Below, in pieces: positions 36,495 to 48,069 of a stretch of 64,000 nt of DNA (the first letter of the stretch is position 1; every line of letters begins with the position of its first letter). The notes under the pieces are model-generated. The model saw only the letters and a list, made by a program, of their open reading frames with translations. It was not told the DNA's origin and made no database searches. Both the position numbers and the translations under genes were made by a program. This stretch comes from Homalodisca vitripennis (Eukaryota > Arthropoda > Insecta > Hemiptera > Cicadellidae): assembly GCF_021130785.1 (NCBI RefSeq), contig NC_060207.1, positions 192,904,001-192,968,000 on the forward strand, given 5' to 3'.

Positions 36495-37560
36495 AAACAG
36501 GATTTTTCCGGACATTTGCCATCGTTCAGTGAAACAAGAAATCACTAACACTACGTTTCGAGATCTGCAATCTGATCTCTTCTTCAGGTAAAGAACTAAC
36601 CTAATACATAATTCAAACTAGGTTAAAATAAACAAATCTTACCAAAGCGTTGTGGCACGCCTAAGTCAGGAATCACAACCTACATGTTGTTTGTCAACTT
36701 CACTAACTCTATAAACATGCACCTTATAAAAAAACTATACAAAACACTAATCATTAAAACTTAACTACGGAATACAGGTCACAATACGACTTCACTCGTC
36801 TACTAACCACCTACGACTGACCAGAGGGACTAGCCAATGGTAATCGTCAAAGCTGGCTAAAACAAGATGGCGGAAATAAAATGGAAGGGGGACAGGAATG
36901 GGCCCTTTCGTTATTATTGGTTCATGCGAGATGAACTTCTCAAAACCATATTGTGACTCCGCATTGGTTTATTACAAATATCTGATCCGTTTGATACTTT
37001 TGGTTTTCTCTTTAGTTCATTTTTAGAATTGGCAACCAAAGCGGCCTAATCTCGACTGATGGTTGACTGATTGGTTCGTCTGCCAATTTAATGTATGTTG
37101 CCTCAATTAATTTCCTTTTGTATGTAAGAAATGTGGTTCCCGATGTATTATGTTGGCTTCATCCCAATTCATATGATGGTCTTCGGACCAACAATGGTGT
37201 GCAATTTTTGACTTTTCTGTGAGACCCTTTCTCGTGTTTTCTTTGTGCTCTTTTATCCTTACGTTTAGTGGTCTTTTTGTCTCGCCTATGTATTCCCTAT
37301 TGCAACTACATTTTATACTGTATACACAATTTTTGGAATCCTGTGTGCCATCTTTTGGTTTTGTTTTTACGAGACTTTGTCTAAGAGTGTTGTGTGTTTT
37401 AAACGCGGTTCTAATGTTGTACTTTCTACCTACTCTTCTAATTTTCTCCGATAATCCCGGCACATAAGGGATTGACATAAACGCAAATTTATCAAAATTC
37501 TGTTTTTCTGACTCAGGAATGATTCTTCTGGTTCGTTTGCACTTATTGCATATTTATTGG
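36495..37560 (-). mobile_element. 5'-truncated Penelope-like element
   Basis: On the minus strand it contains the end of the reverse transcriptase-endonuclease protein, about 0.6 kb of 3' untranslated DNA and a terminal part with TGAAGAAGAGATCAGATTGC and a CTCGAAACGTAGTG stretch, a layout common at the 3' ends of Penelope-like elements. The copy B counterpart (near 14,530) lacks it, so it inserted after duplication. The reverse transcriptase is absent. Confidence 0.85.
37107..37545 (-). pseudogene. Penelope-like GIY-YIG endonuclease fragment
   Basis: An open minus-strand frame with IPYVPGLSEKIRRV (the linker after the reverse transcriptase), then the GIY-YIG domain: CVYSIKC and REYIGETKRPL form the GIY and YIG parts, RIKEHKENT follows, and KIAHHCW...MNWDEANI carries the later conserved H and acidic positions. 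The frame extends upstream of the first methionine (37,478) to about 37,545, where it meets a stop. The reverse transcriptase palm is missing, so this cannot act as a complete element protein. The endonuclease domain itself has no internal stop. Confidence 0.85.
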
Positions 37561-37614
37561 AAACGATAAATTTGCTTAAGATGATTGCGATATTTTTATA
37601 AAAAATTAATTGAT

Positions 37615-37745
37615 GTTCCACGAGTTGATCACTGAAAAGCACGCCACATTGTTTAGCAAGCTTTACAACTGTAGTAGTACGTGCTTTGTAATGAAAAAGT
37701 TTGTCAAGGACAGCTCACGAAATTACTGCTATTCTTCAGTCATGT
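37615..37745 (+). repeat. Diverged local duplication, left member
   Basis: Aligns with 37,865-37,985: CGAGTTGATCACTGAAAAGC against CGAGTGGATCACTAAACCGC, then GTACGTGCTTTGTAATG against GTACGTCCTTCATAATGG, then GAAATTACTGCTATTCTT against GAGGTTACTGTTGTTCTT. The spacing is about 250 bp. The function is unknown. Confidence 0.6.
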
Positions 37746-37864
37746 TTTGTGATTGTTTCCTTTGCAGCCCAAATACTGATAAAAATAACAACATAATTAT
37801 CTAACTACAGGTCTATTTCAAATACGATAATATTTTTATTTCAAGCATTATTGTCCCAGCAGAA

Positions 37865-37985
37865 AACGAGTGGATCACTAAACCGCACGCATTATCGTTT
37901 AGAAAGATTTACTGTTGCAGAAGTACGTCCTTCATAATGGAAAGGATGGTCACGAGGTTACTGTTGTTCTTGTGCCAAGTTTGTG
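37865..37985 (+). repeat. Diverged local duplication, right member
   Basis: Partner of 37,615-37,745. Both lie between the Penelope-like fragment and the resumption of B/C collinearity at 40,335, so this DNA is particular to copy C. Confidence 0.6.
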
Positions 37986-38554
37986 CTTACTTCGAGATAA
38001 TATAAATAAACCTCCATACATCTCATAACTTATCCTAAAACGTTTTAGAAAACTCCAAATACCAATTAGAATTGTATAGTGCACATAAATTTGTTCCAGT
38101 ATACGTGTAAATGTGTTTAATTGACTAAATAATTTTTTTTTTTATCTCAGTGAGGAAATAAAATATGTTATTTGATATTAATTTCCAACAAAAAAGTGTG
38201 AAACAATATTTATATTTAAATTTGATAATTATGATAACTTTCATACAAAAACGGGTGCAACATATTAAAAAGGCTTAAGATCTCTTTTGTATTTGTGCTT
38301 TTATTAAAATGTAAGCCCTATTATAAACCCAATAAAAGGAAAGTTAAAAAGGTACTGAATTAGTTTACATAATTCAACATAATATAAGAAATTTATACTT
38401 TTCTCCTTCAGATCCACATTTGCGTTTTACTCCAGTTTTTTTTTTTCATTTTATAGCTTCAAAATATTTAGATGCGTTGATATATTAACGTTAAAAGTTA
38501 GTAAAAAGATATGAGAACGCAATAAATGTGCTTAAAATTAGTGAAAAGTTAGAT

Positions 38555-38850
38555 ATGTTTCGGTGGCACTGATGGTGAAAGACACGGCTTTGATTTCATT
38601 GGAAGCACGAAAGAATTCAAGACTGCATCTTCATATAAGTAATATGAGGACATCGACTGCCCTCAGTTCCTTGGAGGATCACCTTGCGAGTGCCGTCTAA
38701 TACGAGATCACAGGAACTTTTCGACCGGTCGCAGCAGAAGATATAAATTAAACTCTGCGATGGTTAGGAGCCAGGGAGTTGGAAGTGATTTCTTCAACAC
38801 CAGAGCTTCAAAATCAAGAAGGGCTATCATTGCACTATTCTCTTAAAAAC
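38555..38850. other. GC-richer island, unidentified
   Basis: About 300 bp of balanced composition in AT-rich DNA, with no long frame on either strand and no counterpart in copy B. It could be an inserted transposon piece or a decayed exon. I do not recognise it. Confidence 0.35.
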
Positions 38851-41069
38851 ACAAATGTAAATTACATATACATACACGTATAACACACATTCTAATTTAT
38901 GATAGTTATAAGTTTGTACATCAGTCAGAATTGCATTAAAATTTGATATAAATGTTCGTATTTAAAATCAAATAAGTCCTAATAATTTTGTTTTTTGTCT
39001 TCTGGCCTCGGTAGCAGTGACAAAAAAAGCAAATTCTGAGGGAATAGTCTACATTCTAAGCAAAATTTGAACGTTAATTAACTAAGCTATACCATACACT
39101 CATTCTTGCTGCACACTAATGAAATAAAACAGTGAGTAATATGTTTTAAACAGTAAAAACCAAATGGATGTTTGACTTGAACTGTGTCTCTAACAGAGCG
39201 AAGAACTATTTTCAGTATCATCTTCTGCCGGAACTGAAAATTTTGGTGTAAACCGATGATGTAATCTTTGAAATTATTATCATGAAACTTAACTCTATCA
39301 ATTTATTGTATTGTTTTCTAAAACATACCTCTTAAAAACATGCTCTAGAATGTATATTAGAAGAAACTAAAATGAAACGCCACACTTGCCTTTTTATATA
39401 ACTTTATATGCCATACTATCTAAAATTCTTAGTTGTGTGTAGTTTTCAAAATTTGTAAATATTGAAGGCTGGTTGAGAGTAAGACGTATTTGTTTGGATA
39501 ATGATTCTTGGTACACATTGTATATATTATACAATATGTGTCAAACTACTCTTTTCGTAATAACTTATGCATATTTCCTAATTACTACACTTATAAAACA
39601 GTTATTAACTATAAATTGTTATAATTACAGCAGTTATCTAACAATTTATTTAATGAAAAAAATTCTAGAAATTATATAGAATATGTTTTATAAACTCTTC
39701 AAAAAAAATTAGGAAATATTTCGATTTTATAATATTTATTTATTTAATATCACTTATATACTGTAGTAAAGAAAGACAAATTAATTATATAAACGTGCTC
39801 ATTTTAGCTGGAAGTGTTTAAATTAAATAGCATAGGTTTATTATTAGAATATTCTACATATTTTTGGGACGATTCTGCGAAGAGATAGCTTCCACTGATT
39901 TTCTTATCACAGTGACATTTTAGAAACCGTGATATGTTGGTCAGTTATGTTCTAACCGACAAGTTCTAATTCTAGTTGCATTCTAGTTAAAATTTTAGTT
40001 TCATCATTGTTCAAAGTGAATTATATTTACCATATAATAAATACATTAATAGTTCCTAATATTTGTTTTGGAAATCGAGGTTATTTCTGCAAATTCACCT
40101 ACTGTTTGTGAATTACTGTATCGGACATTTGAGAGCACGGATAATTTTTTAATATCAATATTTTAAAATGTTTTATGGTAATACTAAAATTGGGTGCATA
40201 CACTCATCTTGTATATAGAAAACTCCCATTCCTACACTTACCACTGTGATTGTAAAAATCTAAATGCGAATATACGTCTAATCAACCAAATAATAATAAA
40301 GGATAAATAAGTAACTAGAATTAGTAGTCTCAGTTACTATCCAACAGGGTGGCTATTCGTAGATTATATATGCTCAGTTGCTCAAAATTATTTTCTTACC
40401 AATTCTTACTCTTCGAATTAAGATCCGGTTGTGCTGGCAGCCATCTTGTCGTAATCCCATGGGAACAGGGTTAAAATTATTGGTAATCATAGGACGTCTC
40501 ATCTTACCTAATATTATAATCATCTGTAGTAATATTATACTATTGCAGGCCAAGAGACAGAGCTTGAAAGTGTGTAAGAGAGTATTAACGCTGTATATTG
40601 ATACAGCTGTTTGTTTAATGCCTAAATTCACTTTTATATAAATTTAAGTAGTCGCTTTACATTTTAAATAATAAATTAAAACATTTTATTAACAATATTC
40701 GTACAGTGAAATTTGAATAAACAAATTAGTTATAATAATAAATAAAAATATCATAAGGAAACTAAAAGAATCTGAAGCGCTTATATAATTGATTATAAGG
40801 AGATAATTCTGTTGTTAGGGGCTCCTGAATGGATTTTTAAAATAATGTTCGTATCCTACTTGCTCAATGTCGAGAATACATGTTATTAATTTTGACGCTT
40901 TACTTTATCCGTAAATAGGTTAGGCATAAATATTTTAATGTTGCATTCCTGGATTGGGGTATTATTTATACCTGAGATAATACCTTTGGTTTCAGGATGT
41001 GCAACTTAGACAGTAATTTGGAGATAGCTTTCACCAAGGTAAGAATCGTTAATATTACATATGTGATTT

Positions 41070-41410
41070 ATAATGGTTGAAAAGTGTGCTCCGGATAGTT
41101 GAAGAAGGGGGGGGGGTGGAATTTTGATTGATTTAGAGCGGGACTACTTTCTATTAATAATTAATAACTGGTCTTTTAAATCAGCCATTGTTACGATAGG
41201 ATTTACTCAACTCAAGACACGAACAACTCCATTAAAGCGTGAGCTGGATTATCTAAGTAAATCTTCGGAGGGCGAGTAATGGAGTTTTCGTTTTTCAACA
41301 GGCCATTTGCTTTAACCGTCATAATGTTATTCCACTTTTATTACGCTCATGAAAGTTAAACTGTTATTTTACTCACTTTATACGTAGCTCCTGCGTAGCA
41401 TCGTTAGGAC
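41070..41410. repeat. Well-kept block shared with copy B
   Basis: Aligns with 15,545-15,910. Both contain CAAGACACGAACA, GCGAGTAATGGAGTTTTC, TTTCAACAGGCCAT, CTCATGAAAGTTAAACTGTT and GTAGCTCCTGCGTA. No consistent open frame is visible on either strand. Confidence 0.7.
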
Positions 41411-42243
41411 ACTAGAGATAATTATTACGATATTTTGTGTTTAATCCATACATATTCCACACATGCCGTAAACATCTAATTTAAGGGTACAGTGAGAGGT
41501 TATTCAATTCTTTGTGCACTTTCTCACGTAAAACAAAATAAATCTAATAAAAAGCTGTATATATAATGTGTCATTGTTGGAAGAGCCATTGTGGATATAC
41601 TATCTTGAATACTCTAAAGGATGTCTTAATTATTATTGTATAGATATATTTTACAGCGTGTGCAAAAAAAACCTGAAATATTGCCACCTTTTCTAATTTA
41701 TTATGAATTAATACTGACATTTGTAATTATGTAAAAAATCACAGCCCATAAAAATTTATTTATATAATTTACAATACTACTGTATATCTAAATCCGACGT
41801 GTATCACTTTTAATGGTATAAAATCCATAAGAGATGGAAAGGAAGCTTTACAGCTTTTGACTAGTGGTATATTTTTGCGCCAATTTTAAATATTACATTA
41901 TACGTCGTTAGTAGTTAAAACATATACTCAATAATTTTAATCACTTACGGAACTCCAAAGCGTTTTAAAATAATTTTCTTCTAGAGGAAAGACCAAAATC
42001 AAAATAAAAATTCTGAAGTGCGTGTATACTAGCATATTCGATATTTTTTGTAAAATATGTATTTAAAAAAGCTTAAACCTGTACACCACATTTCGTAAAA
42101 GAAATCTGGTGCAGTATACTACAGAACTCTGTATTATACAGAGATGTGTTCATTTCCTCACTCAATATAATGGTGTTGTTTATATCACGTAATTTCCATC
42201 CATTCATGGATCAATGTTCTGTTTATTTCCCACTATGGCTAAC

Positions 42244-42298
42244 TGGTAAATAACGATTAACGCGTAAATAACGATTAACGCGTAAATAACTAAAAACG
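42244..42298 (+). repeat. 18-bp tandem repeat
   Basis: GTAAATAACGATTAACGC occurs twice in a row and then once in decayed form. Confidence 0.85.
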
Positions 42299-42367
42299 CT
42301 TGAATAAAAAGTTTGATCCCTCTTATTACATAATCTTATTCACCACAGTACTTTCAGTACAGAACAT

Positions 42368-42396
42368 TTATATATATATATATATATATAATATAT

Positions 42397-42480
<84 letters not shown>

Positions 42481-42525
42481 AATATATGGCTGCCGTAATA
42501 TATATATATATATATTACGGCAGCC
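42368..42525. repeat. (TA)n tract ending in a 38-bp perfect palindrome
   Basis: About 120 bp of TA and TATAAA units. At 42,488-42,525 the arms GGCTGCCGTAATA and TATTACGGCAGCC are exact reverse complements around a TA core. The minus-strand 73-codon frame of repeated Y-I residues here is only the TA tract. Confidence 0.9.
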
Positions 42526-42587
42526 ACTCTTCTGGATGTGTCAAGACGATTGATCTCAACGCACAGCCAAAACAATGTGGTGCCTTA

Positions 42588-42740
42588 TCATTCCTTAGTG
42601 AGCCATTTCCCTTTGTTGAGATCCGGTTTTACATTTCCAGTATCATGGAGGCGACTAGCAAGGCTTTGGAAAACTTTTTCCAAAATAATGTTCACGGTCC
42701 GGGTTACATTCAACATCGTGAAAGAGTTCTCAATGATTAA
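42588..42740 (-). pseudogene. Possible helix-turn-helix (DUF4817-like) fragment
   Basis: The minus-strand frame carries ILEKVFQSLASRLHDTGNVK, which resembles the helix-turn-helix domain found in many insect transposon-derived proteins (a hydrophobic helix followed by RLxDTGxVxP). The upstream helix appears to continue in another frame (NPDREHYF), implying a frameshift. Base composition is balanced, unlike the flanks. It is inserted next to the palindrome and has no copy B counterpart. The family call is from memory of the motif pattern and is tentative. Confidence 0.35.
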
Positions 42741-42889
42741 TGGTATATTTGACAGGCAATAATACACATCTTCACAGACACACCCAAAAGTTGACTGATC
42801 AACTAAAATAAATAAAATCTGATAATTCATAATTATTATACCCTATCATTTTTCCCAAACTTTACCTCAAAAAGGTACAGGAGTTCTTG

Positions 42890-43130
42890 AAGATAAGTTT
42901 ACCCATACCGGTAGTAACTGAAAATAGGTGGAATTGCTATTTGATTTATTATCAAACAAATCCATCACCATCACCAATGCCATTAATAGATAATTGTAAT
43001 CAATGTTTATATTTGGTAGAAATTCACATTTATAGTACACGGTACCTCTTACACAGAATGTTTTGAAAACAAGCAGTAAACACATTGAATATCCTAAGGC
43101 AAAGATCGAAGAACACAACTGCAATTTGCA
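42890..43130. repeat. Diverged local repeat, left member
   Basis: Shares GAATGTTTTGAAAA, TTGAATATCCTAAGGCAAAG and GAACACAAC-type strings with 44,835-45,050. Minus-strand frames of both contain an FALGYS peptide, but neither shows a recognisable domain. Confidence 0.4.
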
Positions 43131-43924
43131 ATAAGATTCTTCTACAAAAGGGCATCATATACGAATTTTAGGAAAATATAATTGCACATCTAAAATTGTT
43201 TATAATTTTTTTAAATCTTTATTACGAAAACTTTGATTTGAGGAAAAAATAAATGCAAATATAATAATAATAATAAACATTAAAAGAGTATATACGTTTC
43301 GGGAATCAGAGCAAATTAAGTGATTGTTTAAAAACTTTGCATCACGCATTATGTAGGGAACACAAAAATGATAATATATGTGAAGGTTTCCATTCACCAG
43401 ATCATGGAACATAGTGTCATAGTAGTTGGTGGAACTCAACGACCTAAGTGAACGCAGTCACAATGATGATAGCCTTTACTATGTGAAATCTATTGCCAGT
43501 GCATAAACAGCATTCATCTATATTATTTATAACTCTGGCAGAAAGGAAAGCTTAAAATTTATAAATTGAAATTCTAACAATAATAATACAGAGTTAATTG
43601 TTTCCATGGTGAAGTAAATACAAAATTTATTCTAAATTCCAAAATTGAAGCGTCAACATGCTAAAATGTTTAGGTCCAATATGAGTTTTGTAATCCCAGC
43701 TGTACCCCAATTATTTTTAATTACCCCCTACAAGAATAATAATAATTATCAGTTACAGAGATGACATTAGACTGTCGTAAAGTAAATACCCCAAGTCAGT
43801 TAATGGGCCAAGAAGAATGTGCCACCCCTGGTTCAAGATGGCCAGAAGTGAATGTATGGTACCAAGGTAGAGGGTGCAGTATAGAGAAGAGTGGATGATA
43901 TGAATATATTCCTGTGTTACCCTC

Positions 43925-44490
43925 TGCTAGTGCCAGTCTCTATGGAAGACAGCAGTGAAGACATTCTTTGTTGTATACGCTCGTTCATGTGGCTCTACTG
44001 ATCCCAGACTCCATGGAAGACAACAGTGAAGAAATTCTTTGTTTGATACGCTCTTTCCTGTGTTACGCTCAGCTGGTCCCAGAGTCTACGGAAGACAGCA
44101 GTGAAGAAATTCTTTGTTCGATACGCTCCTTCCTGTGTTACTCTATTGGTCAAAGACCCCATGGAAGGCAACAGTGAAGAAATTCATTGTTTGATACGCT
44201 CCTTCCTGTGTTAGGCTCTGCTGGTCCTAGACTCCATGGAAGACAGCAGTGAAGAAATTCTTTGTTTGATACGCTTCTTCATGTGTTACGCTCTACTGGT
44301 CTCAGGCTCCATGGAAGACAGCAATGAAGAAATTCTTTGTTTCATACGCTCCTTCATATGTTACGTTCTGCTGGTCCCAGACTCCATATAAAGCAGCAGT
44401 GAAGACACTCTTTGTTTGATACGTTCCTTCCCGTGATACGCTCTGCTGGTCCCAGACTCCATGGAAGGCAGTAATGAAGAAATTCGTTGA
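43925..44490. repeat. 75-bp minisatellite, about 7.5 units
   Basis: The marker GGAAGACAGCAGTGAAGA recurs at 43,944, 44,015, 44,090, 44,163, 44,238, 44,313, about 44,388 and 44,463, so most periods are 75 bp with early ones of 71 and 73. A 75-bp period is 25 codons, so a 25-residue peptide repeats in frame on both strands (for example GVWDQQ on the minus strand at 44,302-44,619). Units are diverged by several substitutions each, so the array is older than the 145-bp one. No host gene is shown. Confidence 0.93.
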
Positions 44491-44834
44491 AAGTAAGATA
44501 ACATTATTTTCGCTGTGCTCCCCCGAAGGTGCCTGACATCTTCCCTGAAAATTCCATAGCTGTTGCAATATTTGTATATTGTATACTTTGAATATATCTT
44601 GTACAGCTGGATCCTTCAAAATTCTATGTCAATGAGTAGTCTTAATTTTGTAAGTAACACAAGACTGAGGGGTGGCGGAGGGTTGATGTTCATTTAACTA
44701 TGTTTCATTGATATTGTAATTAAAATCGGGATAACTAGTTTTTGGACTTTGTTAACGCGTAGCTTCTAGAAATAAAATAGTTATATGTAATAAATAGAGG
44801 ATCTTAATAGAGGAATATCACATAAGAATGTTTT

Positions 44835-45050
44835 GAAAATGTAAGAGCAACAATCCTGTCTCTATTAAATTGGAAGCCTCTGCCTTTCTTTGGCAAACAA
44901 AAATAAAAATAAATATACATTTAATTGTTCATTATTTATGTCACAATGTCTAGCACAGCTAGGTTTAAAAGGATAATACAATAAGGACACTTTTGAATAC
45001 CCTAATGCAAAGGTAGGAGCACACAACGGCTTAATAAAAGCAATAAAATG
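44835..45050. repeat. Diverged local repeat, right member
   Basis: Partner of 42,890-43,130. The two flank the 75-bp minisatellite. Confidence 0.4.
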
Positions 45051-45639
45051 TTCTATCAAGATTAGTATTTATGGTCCCATTTCTCAGCCATCCAAGACAA
45101 AGCCAAACATTAAATAGAAAAGAAATTAGTTTTTATTGAGCTATTGGTAGGTGTAATGAACATCATACCTTGCTACTTGAATTTGTTATGTTTTTCCAAT
45201 TAGAAAAAAATCTATTTGAACAATTTGAAAAAATTGGAAATGTGCTAAAAAGTGACAACGGTAAAAAGCTTTAGAAATAGTACTTCTTTGGTAAACTTGA
45301 ATAATTTTTTTATTTTTAAACATCAAAACAAATTTTGCAGACAACTTTGGAATTTTGGACCACCCAATTTTTTGACTGTATACAAAAAGCGTAATAAATT
45401 TAAAAGTTATTAAAAAATGGGCTTTGGGTCGATCTACAATTTCATTTGAAAATCTTTGAATCCTTCTCCTACAAAAGTGCTATTTTGGAGTATTTTTGAG
45501 TGACAGCAGTTGATTCCCTGAATTCTTTGGGGTCTAAATATGGGCGTTTTCGTTCAAATGAAGAAAGTAGGTTTCTCGGTCCAGCCGCTATACATCGCGG
45601 ACAGGCGGTCTGACCCACCCTATAAATCTATAAAACTTC

Positions 45640-45761
45640 ATGCAACATTTCTTCAAAAAGTCTATAGGTCAGATAGTTTTCAAGATATTGTGTGGACAGA
45701 CAGAGATAGACAGAAATTCTTCCAGCTGCTCAAGTGATAGGCTTTGCTAACGCCCAGCCAA
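45640..45761 (-). repeat. Dispersed repeat member with complete end
   Basis: The minus strand begins TTGGCTGGGCGTTAGCAAAG, then CCTATCACTTGAGCAGCTGG, then AGAATTTCTGTC. This is the best-kept minus-strand copy of the family also seen at 22,226. The 65-codon frame 45,540-45,737 lies in this repeat and is not called as a gene. Confidence 0.55.
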
Positions 45762-46679
45762 TAACTGATCATAGTTGATATATTTATTTTCAGATACTCT
45801 AAATGAGTGAAACGTTTTCCGTCTGTCACTGTTAGAGGTCACAAGACAATTTAATTATATTTTTATTCAAAAACTTACATTTCTTGCTCTTCTCTCAGCA
45901 CTTTTTACTAAATACACGAAATATGAATTACTATAGTTATAAAAACTATTTATGAGACCTATATATCTTTTAATAAAAGAAATATAAATTTATAACCAAG
46001 CCATTTTAGTTTAAGTTATTTTCCAATTAGACACGAACTTATTCATTGAAGTGAATAAACATTGGTCTATGGGGAAGTAATTAAGCATAGTGTACAACAC
46101 CTGCTAGGCAGGCGAATGTTGTATTTAGAGTCAATCTCAGAAGCGCTTAGGTAACTGTGAATTGGTCTTTGTGGTCCTGCGCAATATTTATAAGAAAAGA
46201 TAAGCCTGCTAAGACTTCTGAGGATAGACATGGTGACTTTATGCCGGTTGATATAGCTGCACAACTTGGTAGTGTTTGTGTGCAAACTCATTTGAATTGT
46301 ATGTGGTACGGTTTAACCAATTGAATATCTTGATCGTACTCAATAAAATAAACAAAGCGTGTACAACAAACTATGCAATTTGTAAACTAAAATCAAAAAC
46401 TAAAAATTAAAATGAAATTTATGTTTTCAATAAAGTATTTATGTATTCATGAGAAAGCAATCACCCTTTCTATCTTTGCATAGGCCCCTACAAATATTTT
46501 ATTTCCATTCTTTTTTAAAATACATTTAATATAAGTGTGAAAAACTTCGTGTCATACATTTTTTTAAAGTAATTTTGTGAATTTGAAATTTTAAACAGTT
46601 GGTTTTAATTTTATACAGAAATTCTCCCTACTCGACACTTTGTATAAACTTGAAGGTATCTTTTAATTCTCAAATACAG

Positions 46680-46915
46680 TAACACGATGTCAACACGTGT
46701 TTCAAGACGCAATAAACCAGGCGAAGAGGAGAACCTAGCTTTTTATTCTATCTTGCTCTTCCTCTTCTACAAACATAAAGCCGAGGCTTTTCAGCTTGGC
46801 TGCGATCTGAATAGCTCAGCAACTCGTGTTTACTGTTTCGTGGATTATATCAACACCAACTGTTGCGGTTTGGCATCAGAACACCACGTTCCCAGCCAGC
46901 ATAACTACCTTTAAC
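46680..46915 (+). other. Balanced-composition ORF, product unknown
   Basis: A 75-codon frame from ATG at 46,687 to TAA at 46,914, with close to half GC in DNA that is otherwise below a third. It begins MSTRVSRRNKPGEEENLAF. No domain, signal peptide or membrane segment is clear. It has no detected counterpart in copy B. It could be a host exon, a captured fragment or part of an unknown transposon. Codons are more evenly used than in the chance frames nearby, which is why it is listed. Confidence 0.25.
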
Positions 46916-47199
46916 CGGTTCCAAGTTATGAATCAAATTATAAATATGCTCCTATCTTCTGTTGGGTATTAAAGTAATATTTCTGAAAAGCTTGAGCTAA
47001 GACATCATAAAACATCCGTTTGGGATTTAATCTAAAAGTCTGCACAAAATAAATACTTTAGGGGGTGATTTTATCCCGGTTGATATTGCAAAACTTAATA
47101 GTTTATTATAAATGATAAATACTGCCGATAATATGCATAGGACACTAATGTTTACGTTTTAAAAGTATAATATGACGATAAAAGAAATAAAAACAGTAT

Positions 47200-47940
47200 G
47201 GGTGGAAAATAGGGTCACTAAGAGAGACCTGATTGAAGTTGAGAAGAGGGTTGTGAGGAAAAATGACGTTAAATCTCTTATTGAGCGTTTTAATGATCAC
47301 AGAACAGTATGGGAGGAAAGTTAATCTGGAAATTCAGGGTTTTCCGGTTCGTGGGGAAAAGCTGGGAGACGAGAAGATTGATGAAGTGGTTAGAGACCTA
47401 GAAAGTGATACAAATGTTCCTTATCTTTCCGAGCAAGTTCAGAAACTGCTAAAATTGCAGTGCTATAGCTAGGGACGCATTGTTATTAGTTGTAAAGAAG
47501 GAATGGTTCTCCGATAAATCTTCAGGTCAGAAGATTTACTTTAGTGAAAACTTAACCTATTTCTGCTAGGAACTTTAAAGGAAGCTAAAACAAGAGCGAG
47601 GATACACAGATCGATAAGGGATGTTACATTCTAGCCCTCTTTATTGATTTGAGTAAATCATTTGATACAGTTGACAATGGGAAGATGGCTAAGGTACTGG
47701 AAAAAATGGGAATTACTAGACCTCCAATAGCCTAGTTGATTTCTTACCGGAATAACAGGCCATTTAGAGTGAATATCGAGCAAATATATAGTGAAAATCT
47801 ATTTTACAGTCTGGGTGTTTCATAGAAAAATTATTTGCGGGCAGTAATTTTTCATCTTTACATAAATAATATATTCAAAGTTATCAAGAATATTAAACTC
47901 TGGGGTTATGCAGATAATCTACGATTTATATAAGAGATGT
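47200..47940 (+). pseudogene. Internally deleted LINE: ORF1 piece joined to reverse transcriptase piece
   Basis: The left part reads QYGRKVNLEIQGFPV followed by an acidic helix, typical of LINE ORF1 proteins, with a coiled-coil-like basic stretch in another frame just upstream (47,213-47,320). From about 47,635 the reverse transcriptase begins: LALFIDLSKSFDTVD, then a KVLEKMGI stretch, the VIFHLYINNIF region, and GYADN at 47,904-47,918 where an active enzyme has (F/Y)ADD. The endonuclease between ORF1 and reverse transcriptase is absent, so there was an internal deletion. Several stops and frameshifts follow. A short trace lies at the corresponding place in copy B (18,330-18,385). Confidence 0.82.
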
Positions 47941-48069
47941 AGCCTCGATTAATGTTTGATATATAATATACAATAATACACATTTTAACACTTTTTTATT
48001 TCTTTTATTGCGTACAATGTACATTCCGAATTCGATGAATTCATCTTCCAATCTTTGATTGTTGTATTC

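Noticed and set aside
40374..40641. Overlapping 85- and 87-codon frames on both strands
   Set aside because: The two frames mirror each other and neither has a recognisable motif. The region is not conserved with copy B.
42354..42575. 73-codon frame of alternating Y and I
   Set aside because: Translation of a TA microsatellite.
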